Shown here: one piece after another, positions 13,238 to 20,785 of the stretch
Layout of the letters: every line of letters starts with the position of its first letter
Numbering within the stretch: the stretch's first letter is position 1
Origin: Candidatus Saccharimonadota bacterium
GTDB taxonomy: Bacteria > Patescibacteriota > Saccharimonadia > Saccharimonadales > Saccharimonadaceae
DNA length: 37,463 nucleotides
Assembly (NCBI GenBank): GCA_017512085.1
Contig: JAFWHD010000012.1
Location: 1 to 37,463, forward strand
Direction: 5' to 3'
The notes under the pieces: model-generated
What the model saw: only the letters and a program-made list of their open reading frames with translations
What the model was told of the DNA's origin: nothing
The model's database searches: none
Made by a program: the position numbers and the translations under genes

Positions 13238-14644
13238 ATGAAAATCAAGAGAGTGTTATTGGTGATAATGGGAATAAGTTTAATGGTAATGTGGGGATGT
13301 GGATTTGGTGGGAAAATAGAACGAGCTTTGGCGGAAAATCAGGAGGATAGTAGTATTTGGAATCCGCCGGAGTATTATATTAAAGCGGTAAACCCGGGGT
13401 ATAAGATAGATGGCATTTCCAATGTCGGGGAAATGATAGAAATAGGAAGAAAGAAAACCGACGAAATGAGTTCGCTCGCTGGCCTAGAGCTAGGCTATAC
13501 TAATTCAAGCGGGAATTACGCAATTATTTATGAGTTTCCCGAGAATGGCTTCATGGTCGGCGAGACTATCCTTCTTAATTTGGCCGGTTCATCTGGTGCT
13601 GGGCTGGCCGCTCTAGAATATACGAAGACATTGGCGATGAGTGGAGGACTAAGTCTAGTCCGTGGCGAGGAGATACTGGATACGGTGTGCTGGACGGGAA
13701 AGGATGGATGCGAAAAAGCCTTTAACTCTGCGAAACCGACGATACTAGTGAGAAATCTAGAGACGGGAGAGTGGGAGCATAGAGATGATTATGAAACGGG
13801 ATTTCGGGTGGAGGATTATTACGAGGTGCCGGAAGAAAGTGGTAAGGGTGGAGAGGGAATGGGGACGAGCCATTGTGTGGGAATGGAGTTTTCGGAAATA
13901 TTGTCATATTATGAAAGCGCTAAGACGGAGCAATTTATAGAATTTTATAATCCAACTGCTGAGCAGATTTCGCTGGATGGATGTAATGTGAGATATAAAA
14001 ATAAAAACTATGCAGTGATGGGAGTGGTGGAGGCGGAAGGATATTTCGTGTATTATCCGGCGGAGTTTAATTTGACAAAAAATCCAACTAATGTAAATAC
14101 GATAGAGCTAGTAGAGGCGGATGGGACGAAGGTGGATAAAATGGAATATAGGAACGGACAGAGGAAAGGTGCTGCATATGCTCACATCGGCTACGATAAG
14201 GAAGGAGCGGAAATTTGGAAGGTGACTTATGCGCCGACACCCGGGGCGGCGAATAATTATCAAGAGTATAAAACTTGTGAAGATGGGAAAGTAATAAATC
14301 CCGTGACGGGAAATTGTGTAAAGGTGACAGAGGTGAGTGAAAAAACTTGCAAGGAAGGATATTTCCTGAATATACTAACTGGGAGATGTAATAAAATACC
14401 GCTTGCTACGGAGAAAACTTGTAAAGAAGGGTACTATTTAAATCCAGAGACGAATCGGTGTAAGAAAAAACAGGATAATGACGGAGCAAAGTATGGTCTC
14501 GCTGAGGAAAAGTATGAGGAGAATTCGTCTTTCGTGGGGCTCATAGCGGTGATTATCGTGATAATGGTAGGATTAGGCTATTTAATATATGAGTTTAGAG
14601 ATAACATAAGAAAGACAATAAAAAAGTGGATGGGAAGAAAATAA
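13238..14644 (+). CDS. surface protein with two lamin-tail-like domains, cysteine repeats and a C-terminal anchor
   Basis: The 468-residue protein opens with a signal peptide (MKIKRVLLVIMGISLMVMWG) and a possible SPase I site ALAEN. Two lamin-tail-like (LTD) beta domains follow. The first is around IDGISNVGEMIEIG (residues about 55-160). The second is about 225-345, with FIEFYNPTAEQISLDGCNVR and KVTYAPTPGAANNY, the latter a typical LTD ending. Three short repeats of the form C-x-(E/D)-G-x(5)-(N/P)-x-T-x-x-C follow (CEDGKVINPVTGNC, CKEGYFLNILTGRC, CKEGYYLNPETNRC). Last come a membrane helix (about 430-450) and a basic tail. The protein is probably exported and held by its C-terminus. LTD domains occur on bacterial surface proteins and secreted nucleases; no nuclease domain is present. 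Confidence 0.8.
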   Translation: MKIKRVLLVIMGISLMVMWGCGFGGKIERALAENQEDSSIWNPPEYYIKAVNPGYKIDGISNVGEMIEIGRKKTDEMSSLAGLELGYTNSSGNYAIIYEFPENGFMVGETILLNLAGSSGAGLAALEYTKTLAMSGGLSLVRGEEILDTVCWTGKDGCEKAFNSAKPTILVRNLETGEWEHRDDYETGFRVEDYYEVPEESGKGGEGMGTSHCVGMEFSEILSYYESAKTEQFIEFYNPTAEQISLDGCNVRYKNKNYAVMGVVEAEGYFVYYPAEFNLTKNPTNVNTIELVEADGTKVDKMEYRNGQRKGAAYAHIGYDKEGAEIWKVTYAPTPGAANNYQEYKTCEDGKVINPVTGNCVKVTEVSEKTCKEGYFLNILTGRCNKIPLATEKTCKEGYYLNPETNRCKKKQDNDGAKYGLAEEKYEENSSFVGLIAVIIVIMVGLGYLIYEFRDNIRKTIKKWMGRK

Positions 14645-14910
14645 AACCTTCAGTTTGCGCGCGGTTGTTTTTGTATCTCGTTAATTATCACAACGTTTCG
14701 CTTAATAAAAAACAAGGCTAAAGTGATTTTTTCTAAACTGAGCTTTTCTCTTTGAAAAAGAGAAAAGACCCACCTCAAAAGAGAAAATAGTGTAAAGAAA
14801 AAAGCAGAAGTCAATTCCGCTTTTTTCTTGATTATTAATTGAATATGGAAATGTCGTAATAATCACTTTAGGGTAAAATAAATGTTCACTCATTTTGGGA
14901 TTTCTATCTT
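14645..14910. repeat. family A element interrupted by a family B insert (A3/B4)
   Basis: The left half (about 14655-14729, GCGGTTGTTTTTGTATCTCG onwards) and right half (about 14836-14910, ending near TCACTCATTTTGGG) match element A. Between them, roughly 14730-14835, lies a diverged B copy with the hairpin CTTTTCTCTTT/AAAGAGAAAAG and a terminator-like AAGAAAAAAGC/GCTTTTTTCTT. The B copy sits at the apex of the A palindrome. Confidence 0.75.
14795..14829 (+). terminator. terminator-like hairpin in B4
   Basis: AAGAAAAAAGCAGAA and TTCCGCTTTTTTCTT form a stem with one mismatch and loop GTCAA. The right arm is T-rich; it can stop transcription from the lamin-tail gene. Confidence 0.6.
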
Positions 14911-14919
14911 TTTGTATGC

Positions 14920-14925
14920 TATTAT
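14920..14925 (+). promoter_or_regulatory. leaderless -10 box of the adenylate-kinase-like gene
   Basis: TATTAT preceded by TATGC ends six bases before the ATG at 14932. Confidence 0.6.
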
Positions 14926-14931
14926 TAATTT

Positions 14932-15549
14932 ATGGAAGACAAAATTACTACTATTAAGTCATGGCTGGGGACGGGAGCAGTGAATATTTTTGGATTGCCG
15001 ATGTCTGGCAAGGATACTCAGGGTATCAAACTAGCTGAGGCCATAGATGGTAAATTTATTTCTTCGGGTATGATTATTCGCTCAATGGAAAGTGAGAGAC
15101 GAGAGAATTATACAAAGGATGGTTCGCTGATTCCTACGGATATTTTTTATGAATGGGTGCTACCATACCTTTCACGTCCTGACCTCGCGGAATATCCTCT
15201 AGTGCTTTCTTCTATTGGTCGTTGGTTTGGTGAGGAAGATGAGGTGATGGCTACGGCGCGTAATGCTGGACACGAAATAAAGGCTGCGATTGTGCTTAAT
15301 ATTTCTGAGTCTGAGGTGGAACATCGTTATTATGTGGCGAAATCGCTAAATGACCGTGGTTCACGGGCGGATGATAGGGATTTGAATATTTTTCGTCATC
15401 GTTTGGAAGAATTTCGGGATAAAACTCTGCCTGTTATTCGGCATTATCAAAACTTAGGATTACTTGTAGAAGTGCCAGGAAATGTTTCACGGGAGGATGT
15501 TTTTGAAGCTATCGTTAATAGACTTTATATAAAAGCGACAACGTCATAA
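14932..15549 (+). CDS. adenylate-kinase-family nucleoside monophosphate kinase
   Basis: A 205-residue P-loop kinase of the adenylate kinase family. The phosphate-binding loop is FGLPMSGKDTQG near residue 20, the NMP-binding helix follows with SSGMIIRSME, and the short-LID segment is DRGSRADDRDLNIFRHRLEEF near 140-160, whose arginines contact the phosphates. The late strand and ending (HYQNLGLLVEVPGNVSREDV) are typical. The P-loop has Ser-Gly-Lys-Asp where most adenylate kinases have Ala/Ser-Gly-Lys-Gly, and NMP specificity is not certain. Saccharibacteria-type genomes may carry more than one such gene, so it is not named adk. The promoter lies just beyond an A element. Confidence 0.82.
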   Translation: MEDKITTIKSWLGTGAVNIFGLPMSGKDTQGIKLAEAIDGKFISSGMIIRSMESERRENYTKDGSLIPTDIFYEWVLPYLSRPDLAEYPLVLSSIGRWFGEEDEVMATARNAGHEIKAAIVLNISESEVEHRYYVAKSLNDRGSRADDRDLNIFRHRLEEFRDKTLPVIRHYQNLGLLVEVPGNVSREDVFEAIVNRLYIKATTS

Positions 15550-15591
15550 TATTAATATGTGAGCGGTTAAACATTTTAGAATTCTACTTTA

Positions 15592-15618
15592 TTGGCACTC
15601 TTGCAATATGGGTGCTAA
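15592..15618. promoter_or_regulatory. CIRCE operator (HrcA binding site)
   Basis: TTGGCACTC, a nine-base spacer and GGGTGCTAA. This matches the CIRCE consensus TTAGCACTC-N9-GAGTGCTAA with one substitution in each arm. It ends six bases before the hrcA -10 box, so bound HrcA would block RNA polymerase, giving autoregulation of hrcA-grpE. Confidence 0.85.
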
Positions 15619-15623
15619 TTTTG

Positions 15624-15629
15624 TATAAT
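15624..15629 (+). promoter_or_regulatory. leaderless -10 box of hrcA
   Basis: TTGTATAAT ends six bases before the ATG at 15636. This rejects an in-frame GTG at 15612, which lies inside the CIRCE operator. Confidence 0.7.
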
Positions 15630-15635
15630 GAATTT

Positions 15636-16478
15636 ATGGAATACGAGCAACGAAACACTGATTTGAGTGAGAGACAGAGAGAGATACTTTTTTCAATTAT
15701 TGAGGAATTTGCGGAGACAGCATCGCCAGTGGGGAGCGTGACGTTGGCAAAGCTTTTCTCCGTGTCGCCAGCGACGATACGAGCAGAGATGGCGAGATTG
15801 GAGATGGCAGGGTTAATCGCACAGCCACATACTTCGGCGGGACGCGTACCGACGGATGCCGGATATCGTTATTATGTGAATATGTTGAATAATCAGACGA
15901 ATGATATGCCGGGGTTGGAGACGGAAGAAAGCGCGTATGAAATTGCCGATAGTGTTGATAAAAGTTATAATGATGCGAGGAAGGATATCCTTGGACAGAG
16001 ACGAGCACTGGAAAGGCGTTCATTCCAGAGAGGGGCGCACGCATTGACAGTGAGAGTGAATTCACAGTCACGAGCGGATGCGGCGATAAGGGGAGCGGTA
16101 GATGCGTTAGTGGAATTGACGGGAAATTTGGGACTGGCGACGATAGGTGGACAGTTATATCTGGCAGGGATAGCGAAGCTTTTTACTCAGCCGGAATTTG
16201 TAGATACTTCTAGAGTACAGTCAGTGGCGAAGTTACTAGATAATTTAGAACCGTGGCTGCGTGAGGCAGCGCCGGGGGAGGCTTTAAATATATTTATTGG
16301 TCATGAAAACCCGATCGGAAAAAACTCGGAGGTGTCGCTCATTATTTCAAAATTTCGTTCGCCATACTCGGATAGGAGCTATATAGGAGTACTCGGACCG
16401 ACGCGGCAGAATTATCTCAGAGTGATGGGGCTTGTAAAATATGCAGGAAAAAAATTAGAGGAGGTATTGTATGTTTAA
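15636..16478 (+). CDS. hrcA: heat-inducible transcription repressor HrcA
   Basis: HrcA binds CIRCE operators and represses chaperone genes. The 280-residue protein has the N-terminal winged helix (LSERQREILFSIIEEFAETA, then PVGSVTLAKLFSVSPATIRAEM and the wing TSAGRVPTDAGYRYYV). A long C-terminal regulatory domain ends in a GAF-like part (IFIGHENPIGKNSEVSLIIS, SYIGVLGPTRQNYLRVMGLV). It is somewhat shorter than typical HrcA (about 340), because the inserted dimerisation domain is reduced. A CIRCE site overlaps the promoter, as expected for self-control. The gene overlaps grpE by eight bases, so the two are translated together. Confidence 0.93.
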   Translation: MEYEQRNTDLSERQREILFSIIEEFAETASPVGSVTLAKLFSVSPATIRAEMARLEMAGLIAQPHTSAGRVPTDAGYRYYVNMLNNQTNDMPGLETEESAYEIADSVDKSYNDARKDILGQRRALERRSFQRGAHALTVRVNSQSRADAAIRGAVDALVELTGNLGLATIGGQLYLAGIAKLFTQPEFVDTSRVQSVAKLLDNLEPWLREAAPGEALNIFIGHENPIGKNSEVSLIISKFRSPYSDRSYIGVLGPTRQNYLRVMGLVKYAGKKLEEVLYV

Positions 16479-17085
16479 TATGGATGGAATGGGGGCAAAG
16501 GGGGGATTTGGGGCTGCGCAGAAAAAAATAAAAAAGAACGAAGTGGAAATGCAAGGAAGGGGTGAAAAAATGCAGAGTGGGACAATGGAAACTGGAAATG
16601 CTAATGCTAATGCTAATGCTAATGGGGCGCTGGCTTTACAGAAAAAATTGAAAGAAACCGAAGAAACACTTGCGATAACAACTGCAAAAGTGGAGGAGAT
16701 GACAGCGGATGCGCAGAGGGCACGGGCGGACTTGGAGAATTATCGTAAACAGGTAGAGAAGCGACTGGAAAAGGCAGAGAAAGACGAAAGAGACAAAACT
16801 GTAATAAAGATATTACCGCTAGTAGATGATATGGGACGAGCAATAGAAACGTATCCAGATGAACTATCGGCGTTAAAGAAAAATTTCCAGAAGATACTAG
16901 AAAAGTTGGAGCTAGTCCGGATAGTGCCAGAAGTAGGAACGGAATTTGATCCGGAAATACATAATGCTATATCAGTGGAAGATGGGGATGGTGAAAAAGA
17001 AGTGATTGCGGAAACATTACAAGCAGGGTATATGTATGAGGGCGAGATGCTACGTCCGGCAATGGTGAGAGTGAAAAAGATTTAA
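16471..17085 (+). CDS. grpE: GrpE nucleotide exchange factor
   Basis: GrpE is the co-chaperone that releases ADP from DnaK. The 204-residue protein has a variable N-terminus, a long coiled coil (about 52-115, AQRARADLENYRKQVEKRLE is the family signature), then the four-helix/beta-wing part ILPLVDDMGRAIETYP and FDPEIHNAISVED, ending AGYMYEGEMLRPAMVRVKKI. GAGGAGG seven bases upstream supports the start inside hrcA. Residues about 43-51 are an Asn-Ala repeat coded by consecutive AATGCT hexamers, a slippage-prone tract in a non-conserved linker. dnaK and dnaJ are not adjacent, so they must lie elsewhere. Confidence 0.93.
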   Translation: MFNMDGMGAKGGFGAAQKKIKKNEVEMQGRGEKMQSGTMETGNANANANANGALALQKKLKETEETLAITTAKVEEMTADAQRARADLENYRKQVEKRLEKAEKDERDKTVIKILPLVDDMGRAIETYPDELSALKKNFQKILEKLELVRIVPEVGTEFDPEIHNAISVEDGDGEKEVIAETLQAGYMYEGEMLRPAMVRVKKI

Positions 17086-17100
17086 AATTTGTGAGATTTT

Positions 17101-17220
17101 TTACAAAAATAAGCAAAAGTGTGATATACTGAAGGTGCGGTACACTCAATATCGGATTCTTGGTAAGGTCATACTAAGGATAGAGCATTCAAAAAGGCTT
17201 TGCTCAGCCATAAATGAGGT
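17101..17220 (+). promoter_or_regulatory. promoter and structured leader of the secreted protein gene
   Basis: TTACAA (17101-17106) and TATACT (17125-17130) form a likely promoter with an 18-base spacer. The leader of about 95 bases can fold into CTTGGTA/TACTAAG and GGCT/AGCC hairpins before a weak TGAGGT Shine-Dalgarno. No known riboswitch class is recognised. Confidence 0.5.
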
Positions 17221-17229
17221 AAAATAAAA

Positions 17230-17832
17230 ATGCGAAAATATAATTTTTACAAAATATCAGTGCTTGTTGTTGCAGGCTTACTTGGTAGTGCTATGGCAGG
17301 CAAAACAACTTCGGCTGTGACTTATCAGTCTACAGTAACGCCAGAATTTACGATTAACGAATCACTTTCGGTGACGGTGTCAAGTGAAGACATTGCGATT
17401 AGCGGGTTGACGTTTGGCCAAAGTAAGGCGAGTGATGCTGTGAATGTTACTGTGGTTACAAATAATTATTCTGGTTATACGCTTACTTCTACTGCCGGTG
17501 ATGGGAATGCTTATACTGACACAAACCTTATTAATTCGACGGATAGTAGTAGTAATTTTACGAGCTTAGATACAAGTGCGAGCATTGCTGATCCTACTAA
17601 TTTTGAGTACGGTGAATGGGGATATTCTTTCTCTACGGATAGTCAAGCGACTTGGTCAAATTATTCGGGTTTGCCATACTATGATAATACGGGCGCAACT
17701 CTTGTTGATAAGAATACCCAGTCAGCTGCGGATGGCGATGTGGTAAACTTTAGAATTGCAGCCAAGGCTAGCGAGACGCAAACTGCGGGTACATATAATA
17801 ATGTGATTAACTTTGCCGTAGTGGGGAAATAA
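17230..17832 (+). CDS. secreted beta-rich surface protein (WxL-like character)
   Basis: The 200-residue protein has a signal peptide (residues 1-29, VLVVAGLLGSAMAGKTTSA). It is then rich in Ser, Thr, Asn and short beta strands, ending GTYNNVINFAVVGK, the closing strand pattern seen in WxL and related small surface beta proteins. No cell-wall sorting signal or membrane helix follows, so it is released or held non-covalently. No cysteine is present. Codons are biased to GCT, ACT and GGT, unlike the GCG/ACG-rich neighbours, and the gene has its own promoter and leader; both suggest high expression. No exact family is assigned. Confidence 0.75.
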   Translation: MRKYNFYKISVLVVAGLLGSAMAGKTTSAVTYQSTVTPEFTINESLSVTVSSEDIAISGLTFGQSKASDAVNVTVVTNNYSGYTLTSTAGDGNAYTDTNLINSTDSSSNFTSLDTSASIADPTNFEYGEWGYSFSTDSQATWSNYSGLPYYDNTGATLVDKNTQSAADGDVVNFRIAAKASETQTAGTYNNVINFAVVGK

Positions 17833-17914
17833 TTGGTTTTGCTTTGCCATAGAGTAACCTCTTGAAATTTGGAAGAGAAAATGGTAAAATAAGGGGAAGT
17901 AAAAGGAAACTATC

Positions 17915-18595
17915 ATGGTAGAATATAATTTGACGCTCGAAAAACGAGAGGTGGCGGGTAAGAAGGTAAAAGAATTAAGACAAAAGGGTTTGATTCCGTC
18001 TGTGGTTTATGGTGAGGCTAAGGAGCCGATACTCGCGGCGAGTGAGTATAATCCGACTGAGAAGGTATTGAATGGGGCGGGATATCATTCACCAATTAAA
18101 CTAGATATAGCGGGAAAGAAACAATTAGTCATCGTGAAGGATGTGCAGATGGATCCAGTTTCGCGTAAGATTTTGAATGTAGAATTTCAGGCAATTTCGG
18201 CGAAGGAATTAGTGACAGCGACGACGCCAGTTGTATTAAAGAATTTTGCAGAGTCGGAAGCATCAAAGACTTATCACTTTGTATATACGCAGGCGATAGA
18301 TGAGGTAGAGGTAAAAGCGAAGCCAGCGGATTTGCCAAGTGAGTTAGAGATAGATGCGAGCGGATTAGAGTCGGTAGAGGACAAATTAACTATTGCAAAT
18401 ATTGTTCTTCCTGAGGGAGTGGAATTTGCAGACAAAGAACTAGATAAAGAGCAGGTGGTGGCATCGCTCTATGATCCAGCAGCTGAAGCAGAAAAACGTG
18501 AAGCGGAAGAAAAAACAGCTGAAGCGACCGAAGGAGAAACAGAGACAACGGAAGAGGCTACGAGCGAGGAAGCACCGACTGAGGACGCGGAATAG
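17915..18595 (+). CDS. rplY: ribosomal protein bL25, Ctc type
   Basis: bL25 binds 5S rRNA in the large subunit. The 226-residue protein has the N-terminal L25 domain (LEKREVAGKKVKELRQKGLIPSVVYGEAKEP, residues 5-90) and the C-terminal TL5/Ctc beta domain (about 95-190, ending KELDKEQVVASLYDP). A very acidic tail of alternating Glu/Ala/Thr follows (residues 192-226). This two-domain form is the general-stress type in many bacteria. A likely -10 (TAAAAT near 17885) and AAAGGA precede the start. A perfect 11-bp terminator hairpin follows. No 5S-linked genes are adjacent. Confidence 0.93.
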   Translation: MVEYNLTLEKREVAGKKVKELRQKGLIPSVVYGEAKEPILAASEYNPTEKVLNGAGYHSPIKLDIAGKKQLVIVKDVQMDPVSRKILNVEFQAISAKELVTATTPVVLKNFAESEASKTYHFVYTQAIDEVEVKAKPADLPSELEIDASGLESVEDKLTIANIVLPEGVEFADKELDKEQVVASLYDPAAEAEKREAEEKTAEATEGETETTEEATSEEAPTEDAE

Positions 18596-18610
18596 TATTA
18601 TAGTTGGAGA

Positions 18611-18649
18611 AATAAGCGTGAGTGTTTATAGATATTCACGCTTATTTTA
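18611..18649 (+). terminator. terminator after rplY
   Basis: AATAAGCGTGA (18611-18621) pairs perfectly with TCACGCTTATT (18636-18646), followed by TTAT. The -10 of the next gene begins four bases later. Confidence 0.82.
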
Positions 18650-18652
18650 TGC

Positions 18653-18658
18653 TATAAT
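18653..18658 (+). promoter_or_regulatory. leaderless -10 box of the kinase-aldolase fusion gene
   Basis: TATGCTATAAT ends six bases before the ATG at 18665, directly after the rplY terminator. Confidence 0.72.
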
Positions 18659-18664
18659 AAAAAT

Positions 18665-20560
18665 ATGAATGTATTAGTGGTGGGAAGTGTAATAAAAGAT
18701 GTCTATCTAAATATAGATAGTCGGGGGGAGAATTTTGAAGTGGATGCGGAAGGGGTGAAGTGGCTAGACCTTGGTTTCAACGCGTCGGAGCATCATTTTT
18801 TCTCGCAAGTGGATAATTATGGTGGGGCGGCGGTGACGCTGGAAGTACTGCAGAGACTAGGAGTGGAGGCGAAAATCTCGGGGTCAGAGCTTGATTTTTT
18901 GCGTGAAGAAGATGGACGCATGGGGGGAGATGAGCAAATTTCACATAGATATGTACTCATCACGGACGAACAAACGTGTTATTTGGCACCGAGCAGATTC
19001 CAGAAGGCGACATTCTCAATGCCGAAGGAACCAACAGATTATATTTTTCTGGATAGGTCGGCGGTAATGACGGAAGTGGTGGAGAGGCAAATAATCGAGT
19101 ATCTAAATAATTCGCCGCGAACGAAATTGGTAATATATGCGCAAAATTTACTAGATAGGAAATGGGATAGATTACTAAGGCGGGCGAGTCTAATTTTCGT
19201 AGAGAATCAAGATAAGATAGCAGCAAATCCAGATACGCCGGGAAAAAAGACGACGGAGATGAAAAAAACGGAATTTACGCGAAGGTTGGAAGAATTTGAT
19301 AAGAGAAAGCTGGTATTTTTGTCCGATCGGCAAGTATCATATCTGGATATAAGTGAGAAGATTTCAGTGAGACGAGTGGATGTGATGACACATTTATCGG
19401 CATATTCTATCGTGGCGGGAACGGTGTTAGGATGTTTCATCTTGGGACTTAGTGTGGAAGAAAGTTTGAAACTAGCTAGACTAAATGTAGAAAATGCAAA
19501 ACTGGATAGTAGCCTCAGCTTAGCGAGATTAGAAGAAATGATGGAAGCGGAGAAATTGGGGGAAAATCTGGAGTTAACCGCGGCAAGTCTGGTGCATGGA
19601 GAGAAAGGAATACTGGCGGCGGATGAGTCGGGGGGATCGATACACAAGAAATTTGAGGCGATGGAGATACCAGATGATTATGAAACGAGACGAGAATATC
19701 GCGAGATGCTAATTACGACGGAGGGGCTAGGCGAATATGTGAATGGAGTGATATTGTTTGATGAGACAGCGAGACAGAGAGTGGGGACGGGGGAGAATTT
19801 CGTGGATTATTTAACACGGAAGATGATAATGCCAGGTATAAAAGTAGATCAAGGGTTAGAAAAAATGAAGGAGTCGCCGAATGAGACTTATACGAAGGGA
19901 CTAGAAGGGTTAGGAGAGAGATTGACAGAATATCATGAGATGGGGCTAAGGTTTGCGAAATGGCGGGCGGCATTTAATATAACGATGGATGAAAATGGGG
20001 GACTCATGACACCAACTAAGAAAGCGATGGTGCGAAATGCCGAGATATTAGCGGAGTATGCGGATGAATGCCAGAAACATGGTATCGTGCCAATCGTGGA
20101 GCCAGAAGTGGTATATGATGGTGAACATTCAATTGAGACTTGTGCGAGAGTGACAGCTGAGGTGCTAGATGTGCTATTTGATGAGCTAGAAAAGAAAAAG
20201 GTAAAATTAGAAGCATGTATCTTAAAGGTAAATATGGTGCTCGCGGGAAAGAAATATGGTAGGGAATCTACAGCGGAAGAAGTGGGAGAAAAAACAGCGG
20301 AAGTACTAAAAACGCATGTACCGAGAGAATTAGCTGGAGTGGTGTTCCTATCGGGAGGACAAACACCGGAGCAGGCGACGGAAAACTTAGCGGCGGTAGA
20401 GAAAAATGGACCGTTCCCGTGGCCGGTGACATTTTCGTTTGCGAGAGCGCTGCAGGGACCGGCACTAGAAAAGTGGGCAGGAAAGGAAGAAAATGTGGCG
20501 GAAGCACAAGAAGCGTTCCGCGAGAGGCTGATTGCGAATAGTAAAGCGCTGTCTATGTAA
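18665..20560 (+). CDS. fusion of a degenerate PfkB-type sugar kinase and class I fructose-bisphosphate aldolase
   Basis: A 631-residue two-domain protein. Residues about 1-290 have the PfkB/ribokinase fold: N-terminal VLVVGSVIKDVYLNI, the glycine pair region NYGGAAVTLEVLQRLGVEA, and a late helix SIVAGTVLGCFILGLSVEES. The catalytic anion-hole motif, normally DTxGAGD, reads DVMTHLSAYS, so this half is probably inactive or regulatory. Residues about 300-631 are class I aldolase: GEKGILAADESGGSIHKKFE, a Schiff-base lysine in ACILKVNMV near residue 520, then GVVFLSGGQ and FSFARALQGPAL. The aldolase half should cleave fructose 1,6-bisphosphate to two triose phosphates, feeding the triose phosphate isomerase encoded 1.2 kb downstream. 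Element C2 follows the stop codon. Confidence 0.88.
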   Translation: MNVLVVGSVIKDVYLNIDSRGENFEVDAEGVKWLDLGFNASEHHFFSQVDNYGGAAVTLEVLQRLGVEAKISGSELDFLREEDGRMGGDEQISHRYVLITDEQTCYLAPSRFQKATFSMPKEPTDYIFLDRSAVMTEVVERQIIEYLNNSPRTKLVIYAQNLLDRKWDRLLRRASLIFVENQDKIAANPDTPGKKTTEMKKTEFTRRLEEFDKRKLVFLSDRQVSYLDISEKISVRRVDVMTHLSAYSIVAGTVLGCFILGLSVEESLKLARLNVENAKLDSSLSLARLEEMMEAEKLGENLELTAASLVHGEKGILAADESGGSIHKKFEAMEIPDDYETRREYREMLITTEGLGEYVNGVILFDETARQRVGTGENFVDYLTRKMIMPGIKVDQGLEKMKESPNETYTKGLEGLGERLTEYHEMGLRFAKWRAAFNITMDENGGLMTPTKKAMVRNAEILAEYADECQKHGIVPIVEPEVVYDGEHSIETCARVTAEVLDVLFDELEKKKVKLEACILKVNMVLAGKKYGRESTAEEVGEKTAEVLKTHVPRELAGVVFLSGGQTPEQATENLAAVEKNGPFPWPVTFSFARALQGPALEKWAGKEENVAEAQEAFRERLIANSKALSM

Positions 20561-20568
20561 GTGATTTA

Positions 20569-20698
20569 GCTACCACCCCATCTGGGACGCCTCCAAAACC
20601 GGAAAAGTAAAGTTCAGCTCTGGACTGCGTCCTGAAAAGAAAAGTGAACTTGACTTTTCCGGTGTTTTCCGGGATATTGTCCCCGATGGGGCGGTAGC
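20569..20698. repeat. family C hairpin element, copy C2
   Basis: The outer arms GCTACC-a-CCCCATC-t-GGGAC (20569-20588) and GTCCC-c-GATGGGG-c-GGTAGC (20679-20698) pair except for two opposed mismatches. The core GCCTCCAAAACCGG to CCGGTGTTTTCCGGG is nearly identical to C1 and C3. It begins nine bases after the aldolase stop, between convergent genes. Confidence 0.88.
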
Positions 20699-20785
20699 CC
20701 CACACTATAACTCCCCCATGACTATTTTTAAAATTTTTTAGCTTCTCTACGGTTCGCTTAAGGAATAATCCATTTTTGATACTAT

